This document shows, in pieces, positions 1 to 7,753 of a DNA stretch of 64,000 bases. Position 1 is the stretch's first letter. Every line of letters begins with the position of its first letter. The notes under the pieces were generated by a model, which had not been told where the DNA came from, did not search any database, and saw nothing but the letters and a program-made list of their open reading frames with translations. The position numbers were made by a program, and so were the translations under genes. Location of the stretch: assembly GCF_001514285.1 (NCBI RefSeq), contig NZ_KQ949038.1, positions 122,796 through 186,795 on the forward strand, given 5' to 3'. Source of the stretch: Streptomyces sp. DSM 15324. Lineage in GTDB: Bacteria > Actinomycetota > Actinomycetes > Streptomycetales > Streptomycetaceae.

Positions 1-872
1 CCTTCGGACAGTCCGTACCCCTCGACGAGCGGAAACCCGTACCGGGCCTCGAACCGGGTCAGCAGCTCGGCGGAGGCGGGCGCCGCGCCGCAGACCCCGA
101 AACGCAGGGATGAGGTGTCGGGGCGCACCTCGTCCGGGAGCGCCGCGAGCATGCTGTAGATCGTCGGCACCGCGCTGAAGAAACTGGGACGTTCCCGCTC
201 GACGAGGTCGAAGAAGGTGCGGGGATCGAACCGGCCCGCGATGACGACACTCGCCCCCACGAGCAGAGGCATGAGCACGCTGACCACGATGCCGTTGACG
301 TGGAAGAGCGGCAGGATCAGCAGGCACCGGTCGGCCGGCCCGACCTCCAGCGCCTGGCGTCCCATCTCCACCATGGCGTCGATGTTGGCGTGGTCGAGCA
401 TCACCCCCTTGGGCACGCCGGTCGTACCGCTGGTGTAGATGAGCAGGGCCAGCGTGGCCGGGTCCAGAAGCGGTGCCTGATCCGGCTCCGCCGTTCCTTC
501 GTGCAGCGAGCCGACGGAGAGCAGTCCGACGCCCTGCGCCACTGCGGTCGAACCGTCCTCGACCACCAGCAGCCGCGCACCGGAGTCCTTCAGCTGTCGG
601 ACCACTTCGACGTCGGTCATGTTCGGGTTGACCGGTGTGATGGTGGCACCGAGCCGCCAGGCGGCGAACAGCACAAGCACGAACTCGACGCGGTTGGTCA
701 GCTTGAGGGCCACGACGTCACCGGGACCTATTCCGAGGTCCTGGAGCTGACGCGCCGCCGCTCGGACCCGGCTCAGCAACTGGACGTTGGTGAGGGCCTG
801 GCGGCCGTCGGAGACCGCGGCGCCGTCGGGGTCGAGGGCCGCGCGGCGGTCGGGCAGAGATGCGAAATTCAT
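1..872 (-). CDS. Acyl-CoA synthetase (AMP-binding family), 3' end outside window
   Basis: This is the N-terminal 290 residues of an adenylate-forming acyl-CoA ligase, which activates a carboxylic acid to acyl-AMP and then to the CoA thioester. The ATP-binding signature IYTSGTTGVPKG is visible near residue 145, followed by a typical FHVNG segment and a GYGLSEG motif just before the window edge. The start is the ATG at 870-872, reading MNFASLPDRRAA. It lies 36 bp downstream of the alpha/beta hydrolase on the same strand, so it is probably the third gene of an operon with the enoyl-CoA hydratase and hydrolase. The acid it activates cannot be read from the sequence. Confidence 0.9.
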   Translation of the reverse strand, partial: MNFASLPDRRAALDPDGAAVSDGRQALTNVQLLSRVRAAARQLQDLGIGPGDVVALKLTNRVEFVLVLFAAWRLGATITPVNPNMTDVEVVRQLKDSGARLLVVEDGSTAVAQGVGLLSVGSLHEGTAEPDQAPLLDPATLALLIYTSGTTGVPKGVMLDHANIDAMVEMGRQALEVGPADRCLLILPLFHVNGIVVSVLMPLLVGASVVIAGRFDPRTFFDLVERERPSFFSAVPTIYSMLAALPDEVRPDTSSLRFGVCGAAPASAELLTRFEARYGFPLVEGYGLSE

Positions 873-908
873 GGCGAGGCGTACCTGTCTCGGTGTGATG
901 CGATCCGG

Positions 909-1832
909 TCACGGAGTCGACGCGGCTGCTGCCGGCGCCAACTGGCGGACGAGGAACTCGGTCTGGTCGCGCACCAGTTGCTCGAAGGTCTCGCCGGTGT
1001 AGAAGTCGAAGTGGCCGGCGTCGTACCGCTTGACCTCTCCGCGGGGCGCGGTGCGCGCGTAGCGGAGGGTCTGGGCGGGGGGTGTGACCGAGTCGGTGTT
1101 GCTGACACAGAAGAGGATCGGCATGGTGACCTTCTTCGCCGCGCGCCCGGGCCGGTAGGCGGCGATGGTCGGGATCACCCGAGCCGCCACCTCGTTGCGG
1201 AACGACGTCCCGGCCGGCTGCAGCGCCTGGTATCCGGGCAGGGCGTCCGAGGCGTTCATGAGGGCCGGTGAGCCGGGGGCGGCGGCGATGGGAACCAGCA
1301 CGGGCGCTTTGCCGCGCACTCTGGCCGCCAGGTCCCGGGCGAGTACGGGGGTCATCCTGAGGGAAGCGACCGGGCCGAGCGCGAGCGCGGAGGCGAGGCC
1401 GTCGGTGAAGGGGCACTGGGCCACGGCCGCGCGCAGTTCGGGATGGCGTGAGGCGACGGTGATGGCGTGGCCGCCGCCGAAGGAGCTGCCCCACACCGCA
1501 ACGCGTGTGCGGTCGAGGTCGGGGCGGCCTGTGACGTAGGCGAGCGCGGCATCCCAGTCGGCGAGCTGACGCCTGATCGACAGGAGCTGGCGCGGGTGGC
1601 CGCCGCTGTCACCGAAATGCCGGTAGGTGAAGGCCACGGCGGCGATGCCGGCCTGCGCAAAACGCTCCGCGAAGGCGTCCAGCCGCATCTCACGGGTGGC
1701 GCCCAGGCCGTGCCCGAGGACGACGACGGGCGGGCAGGGGACACCCGTGGGGAGGTAGAGCCACCCCGCACATCTGCTGTCACCGGAGGGGAACGTGATG
1801 TCGTGACGGATGAACGAGCGCACGGTGCTCAC
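909..1832 (-). CDS. Alpha/beta hydrolase
   Basis: A 307-residue alpha/beta-fold hydrolase. A GHGLGATREMR segment near residue 43 gives the HG oxyanion region, the nucleophile elbow is GSSFGG near residue 120, and a GHFDFY segment near the C terminus supplies the likely catalytic His. The preferred start is the GTG at 1830-1832, which overlaps the TGA stop of the enoyl-CoA hydratase (GTGA overlap), a sign of translational coupling; the open frame runs further upstream but only inside that gene. It probably hydrolyses an ester or thioester intermediate in the same pathway as its neighbours, but substrate class is not resolved; fold and operon position are firm. Confidence 0.85.
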   Translation of the reverse strand: MSTVRSFIRHDITFPSGDSRCAGWLYLPTGVPCPPVVVLGHGLGATREMRLDAFAERFAQAGIAAVAFTYRHFGDSGGHPRQLLSIRRQLADWDAALAYVTGRPDLDRTRVAVWGSSFGGGHAITVASRHPELRAAVAQCPFTDGLASALALGPVASLRMTPVLARDLAARVRGKAPVLVPIAAAPGSPALMNASDALPGYQALQPAGTSFRNEVAARVIPTIAAYRPGRAAKKVTMPILFCVSNTDSVTPPAQTLRYARTAPRGEVKRYDAGHFDFYTGETFEQLVRDQTEFLVRQLAPAAAASTP

Positions 1833-2797
1833 CGTCCGCTCGTCGAGCGGTGCCCGGGCACACTGCCCGAGGCGAGCGCCTGCGCATAGGCGTCCTGCCG
1901 GTAGAGCGGGAGCTCGCCGGTGGCGTCCGTCGTCTCCATGTAGTCGAGCATCAGCTGCTGCCCTTCCTTCGACATGACTCGCGTGAAGAACTCGGCGCGT
2001 TCGACGTGCAGGCCGTCCTCCAGTGACATCGAGCCGCCGAAGTACACCGACCTCTTGGCGGCCGCCACCGACCCCTTCGACCGCTTGCCGAAGCGTTCCG
2101 CGAGTTCGACCGCCTGGGCGAGCACCTTGTCCTGGGATACGACCTGGTCGACCGCCCCGTTGGCCAGAGCCTCCGCGGGGGTGAACGGCTTGCCCTCGAG
2201 GATCGCGGCCAGGGACCGATGGGTGCCGATCAGGCGGGTCAGCCGCTGGGTGCCGCCGCCGCCCGGGATGATGCCGAGGAGGATCTCCGGCTGGCCGATG
2301 AAGACGTCCCCGTCGGCCATGACCCGCAGATCGCACGCCCAGGCGAACTCCGCGCCGAGGCCGAGAGCCGAACCGTTGAGGGCGGCGACGAAGAGCACAC
2401 CACTGGCGTTCATCCGCAGGAAGGTCGTGTGCAGACGTTCCAACTGCAGGGCTCCGCGCATCGGGGTCCTGCGCAGCACGGACCCGAGGAGACGGGACCG
2501 GTCCACGTACTTCGCGGCGCGTACGACGGCTGCGGCACCGCGCCGGCCGACCGTCGGGCTCGCGGCGCCCTCTTCCTGTAGCCACTGGACCGCGGCATGG
2601 CTGACGAACCGCTCGGGATGTGCCCCGGTGAAGACGACGGCACGGACGCTCGGATCGCGGTCGACCCGGTTCACCAGCTCGTCCAGCTGCTGGGCGATGT
2701 CGAGGCCGAACTCCTGGTGCGGGCCCCCGTCGACGCGGACGATCAGGACGGCCCCGCGATCTTCGATCTTCAGACGGCCCTTGTCTTTGTACGGCAT
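1829..2797 (-). CDS. Enoyl-CoA hydratase/isomerase family protein
   Basis: A crotonase-superfamily protein of 322 residues that would hydrate or isomerise an enoyl-CoA. The hallmark half GSALGLGAEFAWACD and the downstream IGQPEILLGIIPGGGGTQR carry the two catalytic Glu positions. It is about 60 residues longer than the usual 260 because of an Arg/Ala-rich insertion between residues ~75 and ~130, after the first strand block. The start at 2797 (MPYKDKGRL) has a GGAG ribosome site 8 bases upstream; a longer reading frame to 2983 has no such site. It is the first gene of the minus-strand operon with hydrolase and acyl-CoA ligase and is divergent from a TetR gene. Confidence 0.88.
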   Translation of the reverse strand: MPYKDKGRLKIEDRGAVLIVRVDGGPHQEFGLDIAQQLDELVNRVDRDPSVRAVVFTGAHPERFVSHAAVQWLQEEGAASPTVGRRGAAAVVRAAKYVDRSRLLGSVLRRTPMRGALQLERLHTTFLRMNASGVLFVAALNGSALGLGAEFAWACDLRVMADGDVFIGQPEILLGIIPGGGGTQRLTRLIGTHRSLAAILEGKPFTPAEALANGAVDQVVSQDKVLAQAVELAERFGKRSKGSVAAAKRSVYFGGSMSLEDGLHVERAEFFTRVMSKEGQQLMLDYMETTDATGELPLYRQDAYAQALASGSVPGHRSTSGR

Positions 2798-3011
2798 GAA
2801 TTCTGCTCCCGTGCTGAGTTCATGGGGGTGGGAAAGTACGTGGGGACAGCCGCGGATGCGTGTCGCAGCGATGAGGTCGGCTTCGCCCCAACAAGCTGTG
2901 TCCGCACGGGCGGCAGGAGACTGGACCAGCGCGGATGACGTGATCGAGGACGAAGGGTGTATCCGAGACGGCACGTCACGCACGATGTGTACTATTGCCG
3001 TGAAGAATTAC

Positions 3012-3024
3012 ATAACCAAGTTAT
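3012..3024. promoter_or_regulatory. Palindromic operator ATAAC-N3-GTTAT
   Basis: The perfect palindrome ATAACCAAGTTAT lies in the divergent region between the enoyl-CoA hydratase operon and the TetR gene. The same arms with a different centre occur at 4677-4689 before the SDR gene. I infer that it is the binding site of the adjacent TetR protein. Confidence 0.6.
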
Positions 3025-3055
3025 TTCTGGTGTGTCAACGGTGGAGGCGTGCGGG

Positions 3056-3739
3056 ATGGCAGGGCGGGCGAGGCTCGATGACGCTCCGGAACGGCTGGTG
3101 CGGGCGGCCGTCGGCCTGCTGGCCGAGCAGGGTCCGTCGGCTTTGAAGGTGCGCACGGTGGCCTCCGCGAGCGGACTGTCGACGATGGTGGTCTACAGCC
3201 ACTTCGGCGGGATCCCCGAGCTGATGAGTGCTGTCGCCGACCACGGCTTCAAGGAACTCGGCGCGGCGTTCGCCCGGGTACCGGCGACGCAGGACCCGAT
3301 CGCGGATCTCTTTGCCATGGCCTTGAGCTGCCGTCGGCTGGCCCGCGAGAATCCGCACCTCTACGACCTGATGTTCGGACTGTCCACCCGGGCGACGTAC
3401 CGGCCTCTGCCGGATGCGGACCTTCGCCTGAGCGGGCATTCCCCGGCCTTTCGAGAAGCCCACGCTCATGTCACCGCGGCGTGTGAACGGCTCGTGGACT
3501 CCGGCAGGGTCGAGCGGCAGAACCCCGAACTCGTCGCCGCCCAGCTGTGGAGTCTGGTGCACGGTTACATCACCCTTGAACTGGCTGAACATTTCGTCGA
3601 GTTCGACGACGCCGTGGTGCAGGTGCTCCGGCCGATGGGTGTGAACTTCTCTGTCGGGCTGGGCGACGAACGGGAACGTGCGGAGGCCTCCCACGAGGCC
3701 GGCGCGCGCCTGTACGACTCGATCGTCCACGGCCGCTGA
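3056..3739 (+). CDS. TetR/AcrR family transcriptional regulator
   Basis: A 227-residue TetR-type repressor. The N-terminal helix-turn-helix is clear (VRTVASASGLSTMVVYSHFG at residues ~35-55) and the C-terminal half is the usual all-helical ligand domain. I chose the ATG at 3056 because GGAGG stands 8 bases upstream; the open frame begins at 2957 but its first 33 residues cover the promoter region. It is divergent from the ligase/hydratase/hydrolase operon and faces the SDR gene, and matching palindromes at 3012 and 4677 suggest that it controls itself, that operon and the SDR. The ligand may be an acyl-CoA or its parent acid, by inference from the neighbours only. Confidence 0.9.
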   Translation: MAGRARLDDAPERLVRAAVGLLAEQGPSALKVRTVASASGLSTMVVYSHFGGIPELMSAVADHGFKELGAAFARVPATQDPIADLFAMALSCRRLARENPHLYDLMFGLSTRATYRPLPDADLRLSGHSPAFREAHAHVTAACERLVDSGRVERQNPELVAAQLWSLVHGYITLELAEHFVEFDDAVVQVLRPMGVNFSVGLGDERERAEASHEAGARLYDSIVHGR

Positions 3740-3764
3740 GAAGTCGGGCGGGGCGCTGCCTTGC

Positions 3765-4667
3765 TCAAGGCCGGGACGGCCTGGTCTTCACGGCAGGGGT
3801 GCCGGTGCCCGGAGTGAGCTGGTCGTGCCTGCCCAGGGCTGCAACCTCCCGTTCGAGGGAGGGAACCGCCCGGGCCGCGAAGCGCTTCGCCCAGGGCCAG
3901 GCCAGCGGTGAATTCAGCGCCGCCTTGGCCCAGTTGGCCACGACGACCGCGCGCGGCACGTACACGCGGCTGCGTCGGCGCACGAGCCCGTCCACGATCG
4001 CGGCGGCCGCCCGGTCGGAGCTCGTGGTGACGTTGCCCGGATAGGGCAGCCGTGCGCGCAGGCCCTGGAACGAGGGGAGGTCCGCCTCGGCGCCCCGGAC
4101 GAGGTCCGTGTCGATCCAGGAGGGGTGCACCAGGCCGACCGTGACTCCGAGGTGTGCCACCTCCTGCCGGTAGGTCAGGGCGAGCAGTTCGGCCGCGGCC
4201 TTGCTCGCTCCGTAGGAGGCCATCGCGGCCAACGGCATGAACGACAGCGCGGACGCCACGACCAGCACGTGGCCCCGGCTTCGTTCCAGATGGGGTGTGG
4301 CGTACTTGAGGGTGCGGAACACGCCGTTGAGGTTGATGTCCAGGACCCGCTCGAACGATGCCTCGTCCGTCTGCCGTACCGTCCCGTACGCGACGACGCC
4401 GGCGTTGGCGACGACGAGGTCGATGCCGCCCATGACCTCGGCGGCCTCGTCGATCGCCGCTCGTAGGGCGGCTCCGTCGCGCACATCGGCCTCCCGCCAG
4501 GCAGCGGCGGGGCCCAGCTCGCCGGCGAGGGCGCGCAGCCGCTCGGCTTCGAGGCCGATCACGGTCACCTGGGCCCCTCGGGCGGCGGCCAGGCGGGCCA
4601 CCTTCTCGCCGATGCCGCGCGCCGCTCCGGTGACAACCAGCCTTCTGCCCACCAAGTCACGTTTCAT
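3765..4667 (-). CDS. SDR family NAD(P)-dependent oxidoreductase
   Basis: A classical short-chain dehydrogenase, 300 residues, somewhat long for the family because of a C-terminal tail of about 40 residues. The cofactor motif TGAARGIG is at residues 13-20, NAG at ~88, the catalytic Ser in VASALSF and the YGASK active site near residue 155. The ATG at 4667 has no Shine-Dalgarno; a TATGTT box 6-7 bases upstream would place the transcription start at the ATG itself, so the message may be leaderless. The palindrome at 4677-4689 overlaps that promoter, so a bound repressor would block it. Substrate unknown. Confidence 0.88.
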   Translation of the reverse strand: MKRDLVGRRLVVTGAARGIGEKVARLAAARGAQVTVIGLEAERLRALAGELGPAAAWREADVRDGAALRAAIDEAAEVMGGIDLVVANAGVVAYGTVRQTDEASFERVLDINLNGVFRTLKYATPHLERSRGHVLVVASALSFMPLAAMASYGASKAAAELLALTYRQEVAHLGVTVGLVHPSWIDTDLVRGAEADLPSFQGLRARLPYPGNVTTSSDRAAAAIVDGLVRRRSRVYVPRAVVVANWAKAALNSPLAWPWAKRFAARAVPSLEREVAALGRHDQLTPGTGTPAVKTRPSRP

Positions 4668-4676
4668 GGCGGCAAC

Positions 4677-4689
4677 ATAACTTCGTTAT
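4677..4689. promoter_or_regulatory. Second ATAAC-N3-GTTAT operator
   Basis: The perfect palindrome ATAACTTCGTTAT starts 10 bases upstream of the SDR ATG and overlaps its likely -10 box. It has the same arms and spacing as the site at 3012-3024, so both probably bind the TetR protein encoded between them. Confidence 0.6.
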
Positions 4690-4761
4690 TGATGGAACAC
4701 AAGAGACCGTGCGCCGGGCCGCTCCACGGTCACCTGCTGGGTCTCACGACGGGACGAACCT

Positions 4762-5271
4762 ATGCTGGCCCTCATGAGGCGGACATCCTTTGCGCAGTGG
4801 CCTTGCTCGATCGCGCGGACCATGGACCTGCTCGGGGACTGGTGGACGCCGCTGGTGCTGCGTGAGGCGTTCTACGGGATCCGGCGGTTCGACGCGTTCC
4901 AGGAGTCGCTCGGGATCGCCCGCAACACGCTGGCGGACCGGCTGCGCCGACTGGTGGAGGAGGGGCTGCTGGAGAAGCGGCCGTACCAGACGGAGCCGGT
5001 CCGCCATGACTACGTGCTCACCGAGAAGGGGCGCGACTTCTTCGGCGTGCTGCTGGTGATGAACCGCTGGGGAGACCGCTGGCTGTCGGGCGAAGCGGGG
5101 CCGCCGGTGGCGATGCGCCACGAGGCCTGCGGGCAGGAGAGCCATGCCGCAGTGGTGTGCGCCGCCTGCGGTGAGCCCATGACCGCAGACAACACCCGCC
5201 CCCGGATGGGGCCCGGCTATCCACCGCACCTGGCCGAACGGCCGGATGTGCGGGAGCGGTTCGCGGACTGA
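4762..5271 (+). CDS. HxlR family winged-helix regulator
   Basis: A 169-residue HxlR-type (MarR-like) DNA-binding protein. The CSIARTMDLLGDWWTPLVLR opening at residues ~13-32 with its family Cys, and the recognition segment GIARNTLADRLRRLVEEGLL, are diagnostic. After the winged helix comes a short tail with HEACG and VCAACGEP, which may bind zinc, unlike the shortest family members. The start is taken as the ATG at 4762; an in-frame ATG at 4774 is possible. It precedes the SRPBCC/oxidoreductase pair on the same strand with a promoter between, so it may control them; some family members sense quinones or aldehydes. Confidence 0.85.
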   Translation: MLALMRRTSFAQWPCSIARTMDLLGDWWTPLVLREAFYGIRRFDAFQESLGIARNTLADRLRRLVEEGLLEKRPYQTEPVRHDYVLTEKGRDFFGVLLVMNRWGDRWLSGEAGPPVAMRHEACGQESHAAVVCAACGEPMTADNTRPRMGPGYPPHLAERPDVRERFAD

Positions 5272-5295
5272 TTCGGCAGCCTTGTCGTACTCACG

Positions 5296-5312
5296 TCACC
5301 CTTGACAGGTGA
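5296..5312 (+). promoter_or_regulatory. Promoter with an inverted repeat around the -35 box
   Basis: TCACC-CTTGACA-GGTGA places a consensus -35 hexamer TTGACA (5302-5307) inside a 5-bp inverted repeat. AT-rich sequence with weak -10 candidates follows at the right distance before the SRPBCC gene. A repressor bound here, perhaps the HxlR protein just upstream, would cover the promoter. Confidence 0.4.
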
Positions 5313-5383
5313 ATCTATCTACGCAACTTTACTGGCCAGGCGCTCATACGGGTGTTCTTGGCGGACAGGAAGGCTGCAGGGGC

Positions 5384-5917
5384 ATGGAGTGGACGGGCGC
5401 GCGCTATGCGGACAGGCCGACGGCAGAGGTCCAGACCTGGATCGCCGCATCGCCGGCTCAGGTGTGGGCCGTGGTGTCCGACATCGAGCTGATGCCGCGC
5501 ATGAGTTCCGAACTGCAGTCGGTGCAATGGCTGGACGGCAGGAGCGGCCCTGCTCTGGGGGCCCGGTTCGTCGGCCGGAGCAGGCATGAAGCCCTGGGGG
5601 AGTGGGCCACCACCTCCCACATCGTCGAGTACGAGCCGCCGGCGAGGCTTGCATGGGCGGTCGAGGATCCCCAACACCCCACCGCTCTGTGGCGGTTCAC
5701 CCTGGAGCCGCAGAACGGCGGCACTCTGCTGCGGGAATGGATGCAGATGGGACCCGCCCGCTCCGGTCTGTCGTTCGCCATCGACCGCATGCCGGACAAG
5801 GAGCAGAAGATCGTCTTCGTGCGCATGCGGGAGTTCGAAGCCAACATGGCCTTCACACTCGAAGAAGCCAAGAAGCTGGCCGAAAGCGCCCAGGCCGCGG
5901 CCGAGGCGGCTGTCTGA
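5384..5917 (+). CDS. SRPBCC family protein (polyketide cyclase/dehydrase-like)
   Basis: A 177-residue START-like fold protein. It opens with the pattern seen in this family (EVQTWIAASPAQVWAVVSDI), continues with SxWLDG and a WRFTLEP strand, and ends in a long helix. These proteins bind a hydrophobic ligand in a helix-grip cavity; some are cyclases or hydratases and many have no known reaction. The start at 5384 is chosen because purine-rich sequence (AGGAAGG) precedes it and family alignments begin here; the frame is open from 5309. Its stop overlaps the next start (TGATG), so it is translationally coupled to the luciferase-like oxidoreductase. Confidence 0.8.
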   Translation: MEWTGARYADRPTAEVQTWIAASPAQVWAVVSDIELMPRMSSELQSVQWLDGRSGPALGARFVGRSRHEALGEWATTSHIVEYEPPARLAWAVEDPQHPTALWRFTLEPQNGGTLLREWMQMGPARSGLSFAIDRMPDKEQKIVFVRMREFEANMAFTLEEAKKLAESAQAAAEAAV

Positions 5918-6978
5918 TGCGTACCTCCACCACGATCGAAGCCTCCGGGGGCGACTGGCGGGAGATCGTCGACTACGTCACGGAGGCGGAGAAACTCGGT
6001 CTGGACATCTGCTGGGTGGCGGAGGCGTGGGGCTCCGAGGCGCCCTCGCCGTTGGGCTACCTCGCCGCGAAGACGCAGCGCATGCTTCTCGGATCGGGCA
6101 TCATCCAGCTCGGCACCCGAACACCGATGGCCATCGCCCGCGCCGCCATCACGCTGTCCCAGATCTCCGAGGGCCGCTTCCTCCTCGGACTGGGGCCCTC
6201 AGGGCCACAGGTGATCGAGGGGCTGCACGGAGTGCCTTTCGACCGGCCGCTGTCCCGGATGTGCGAGACCGTCGAGATCGTGCGGCAGGCCGCCTCGGGG
6301 GAGAAGGTCTCCCACTCCGGCCGTGAATTCCAGATCCCGCTGCCGGGCGGAGAGGGCAGGCCCATGCGCCTGTCCATGCGCGCCGAGCACGACATCCCCG
6401 TCTACCTGGCGACCCTCTCGCCGAAGATGCTGCACCTGACCGGTGAGATCGCCGACGGCTGGCTGGGCACCAGTTTCGTACCCGAGGGCGCCAAGGAGGC
6501 GTACTTCGACCACCTGGACCGGGGCCTGGCCAACGCCGGTCGTACGCGCGCCGACCTCGACATCTGCCAGGGCGCCGAGGTCGCCTTCGCGGACGACGAG
6601 GACGCGCTGCGCGCGATGGTGGCCGGACGCAAGAAGGAGCTGGCCTTCAGTCTCGGCGGCATGGGATCGGCGACCACGAACTACTACAACAACGCCTACA
6701 GCCGCCAGGGTTGGGCCGAAGTGGCGGCCGAGGTCCGGACCCGCTGGCAGGCCGGGGACCGGGACGGCGCAGCCGGCCTGATCACCGACGAGATGGTGCT
6801 GGCGACCACGCTGATCGGAACCGAGGACATGGTGCGCGAGCGGCTGCGCGTGTGGCGCGACGCCGGTGTCGACACCGTCCGTTTCTACCCCGCCGGCGTG
6901 ACCCTCGACGCCAGACTCACCACCCTGGGCCGGGCCATCGACCTGGCCCGCGGCATCGAGGACGAGACAACGCGGTAG
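5917..6978 (+). CDS. Luciferase-like (LLM class) oxidoreductase, probably F420-dependent
   Basis: A 353-residue bacterial-luciferase-fold enzyme. The sequence shows the family layout: AEKLGLDICWVAEAWG, then RMLLGSGIIQLGTRTP, GRFLLGLGPSGPQVIEG, and a C-terminal DTVRFYPAG strand. In actinomycetes this layout is typical of F420-dependent dehydrogenases and reductases, though FMN-dependent members exist. The ATG overlaps the SRPBCC stop by one base. Together they look like a small redox module in which the SRPBCC protein may handle the substrate. The TetR gene that follows is convergent. Confidence 0.85.
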   Translation: MRTSTTIEASGGDWREIVDYVTEAEKLGLDICWVAEAWGSEAPSPLGYLAAKTQRMLLGSGIIQLGTRTPMAIARAAITLSQISEGRFLLGLGPSGPQVIEGLHGVPFDRPLSRMCETVEIVRQAASGEKVSHSGREFQIPLPGGEGRPMRLSMRAEHDIPVYLATLSPKMLHLTGEIADGWLGTSFVPEGAKEAYFDHLDRGLANAGRTRADLDICQGAEVAFADDEDALRAMVAGRKKELAFSLGGMGSATTNYYNNAYSRQGWAEVAAEVRTRWQAGDRDGAAGLITDEMVLATTLIGTEDMVRERLRVWRDAGVDTVRFYPAGVTLDARLTTLGRAIDLARGIEDETTR

Positions 6979-7035
6979 CGGCAGGCCGAGGCGGGTCGCC
7001 GCATACCGACGCCGCCCGCTGGATTGCGGTGCAGA

Positions 7036-7671
7036 TCAGCCACGGGCGCCGTCGGCCGCAAGGCCCGACATCAGCAGGCTGATCGCATGGAACGTCCTGT
7101 TCAGGGCTTCCTCCCGGTCCGCCGAGGCGGCGATGATCTGGTTGCCCTCGCACAGACCGGCCAGCAGCAGCCGGGCGACAGTGGCGAGGGGAACGTCCGG
7201 TCGCAGTTCACCGCGCTCGGCCAGCACGGTCAGCAGCCGCTCGATCGGAGGCTGGGCGACGGTGTCGTTGATGTGCCGGTACTGCCCGCCCAGGACCGAG
7301 GGCGCCTGGACCATCAGCTCCCGGTGCAGGGGATCGTCGATGGTCCGCCGCAGGAAGGCGTGGGTGAGGTCGGCGACCGCAGTCATGGCGGGCTGGCCCG
7401 GCAGCGTGGCACGAAGCGCCTCGCACGTCGCGTCGCCCAGGGCGCCGACCTGCTCGAGCAGCTCGGTGTAGAGCTCGGCGAACATCGCCTTCTTGTCCGG
7501 GAAGTGGCTGTAGAAGGTGCCCTTGCTCACCCGGGCCGCCCCGGTGATGGCCTCGACCGACGTGTGGGCGAACCCGCTGTCCACGAACAGCTTCCGGGCG
7601 GCCGCCACCAGGTCCGCCCGGGTCTGCTCCGCATACATCTGTCGTCGGTTTGGCCTTTGCATGCGCACCAT
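7036..7671 (-). CDS. TetR/AcrR family transcriptional regulator
   Basis: A 211-residue TetR repressor with a standard N-terminal helix-turn-helix (VEAITGAARVSKGTFYSHFP) and an all-helical C-terminal domain. The start is the ATG at 7671; ATGs at MQRPNRR and MYAEQTR are alternatives. It is divergent from the saccharopine-dehydrogenase-like gene, and a long near-perfect palindrome lies in the 28 bp between their outermost starts. Autoregulation together with control of that neighbour is therefore likely. Confidence 0.9.
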   Translation of the reverse strand: MVRMQRPNRRQMYAEQTRADLVAAARKLFVDSGFAHTSVEAITGAARVSKGTFYSHFPDKKAMFAELYTELLEQVGALGDATCEALRATLPGQPAMTAVADLTHAFLRRTIDDPLHRELMVQAPSVLGGQYRHINDTVAQPPIERLLTVLAERGELRPDVPLATVARLLLAGLCEGNQIIAASADREEALNRTFHAISLLMSGLAADGARG

Positions 7672-7676
7672 CGTAT

Positions 7677-7701
7677 ATTCAATGACCTGAGGTCAGTGAA
7701 T
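7677..7701. promoter_or_regulatory. 25-bp TetR-type operator
   Basis: The inverted repeat has outer arms ATTCA/TGAAT and inner arms TGACC/GGTCA, and reads as its own complement at all but positions 6, 13 and 20. It begins 5 bases from the start of the TetR gene and overlaps the ATG at 7700, which argues that translation of the divergent gene starts further down at 7754. Confidence 0.7.
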
Positions 7702-7753
7702 GACTAAGGGTCATCAGGGTCGTGGCAGTGCCCTCCCGAAAGCAGGCGGAGCC

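Noticed and set aside
909..2585. Minus-strand open frame of 558 codons as one protein
   Set aside because: Only the part below 1832 is coding; the rest overlaps the enoyl-CoA hydratase, which has its own start, ribosome site and motifs in another frame.
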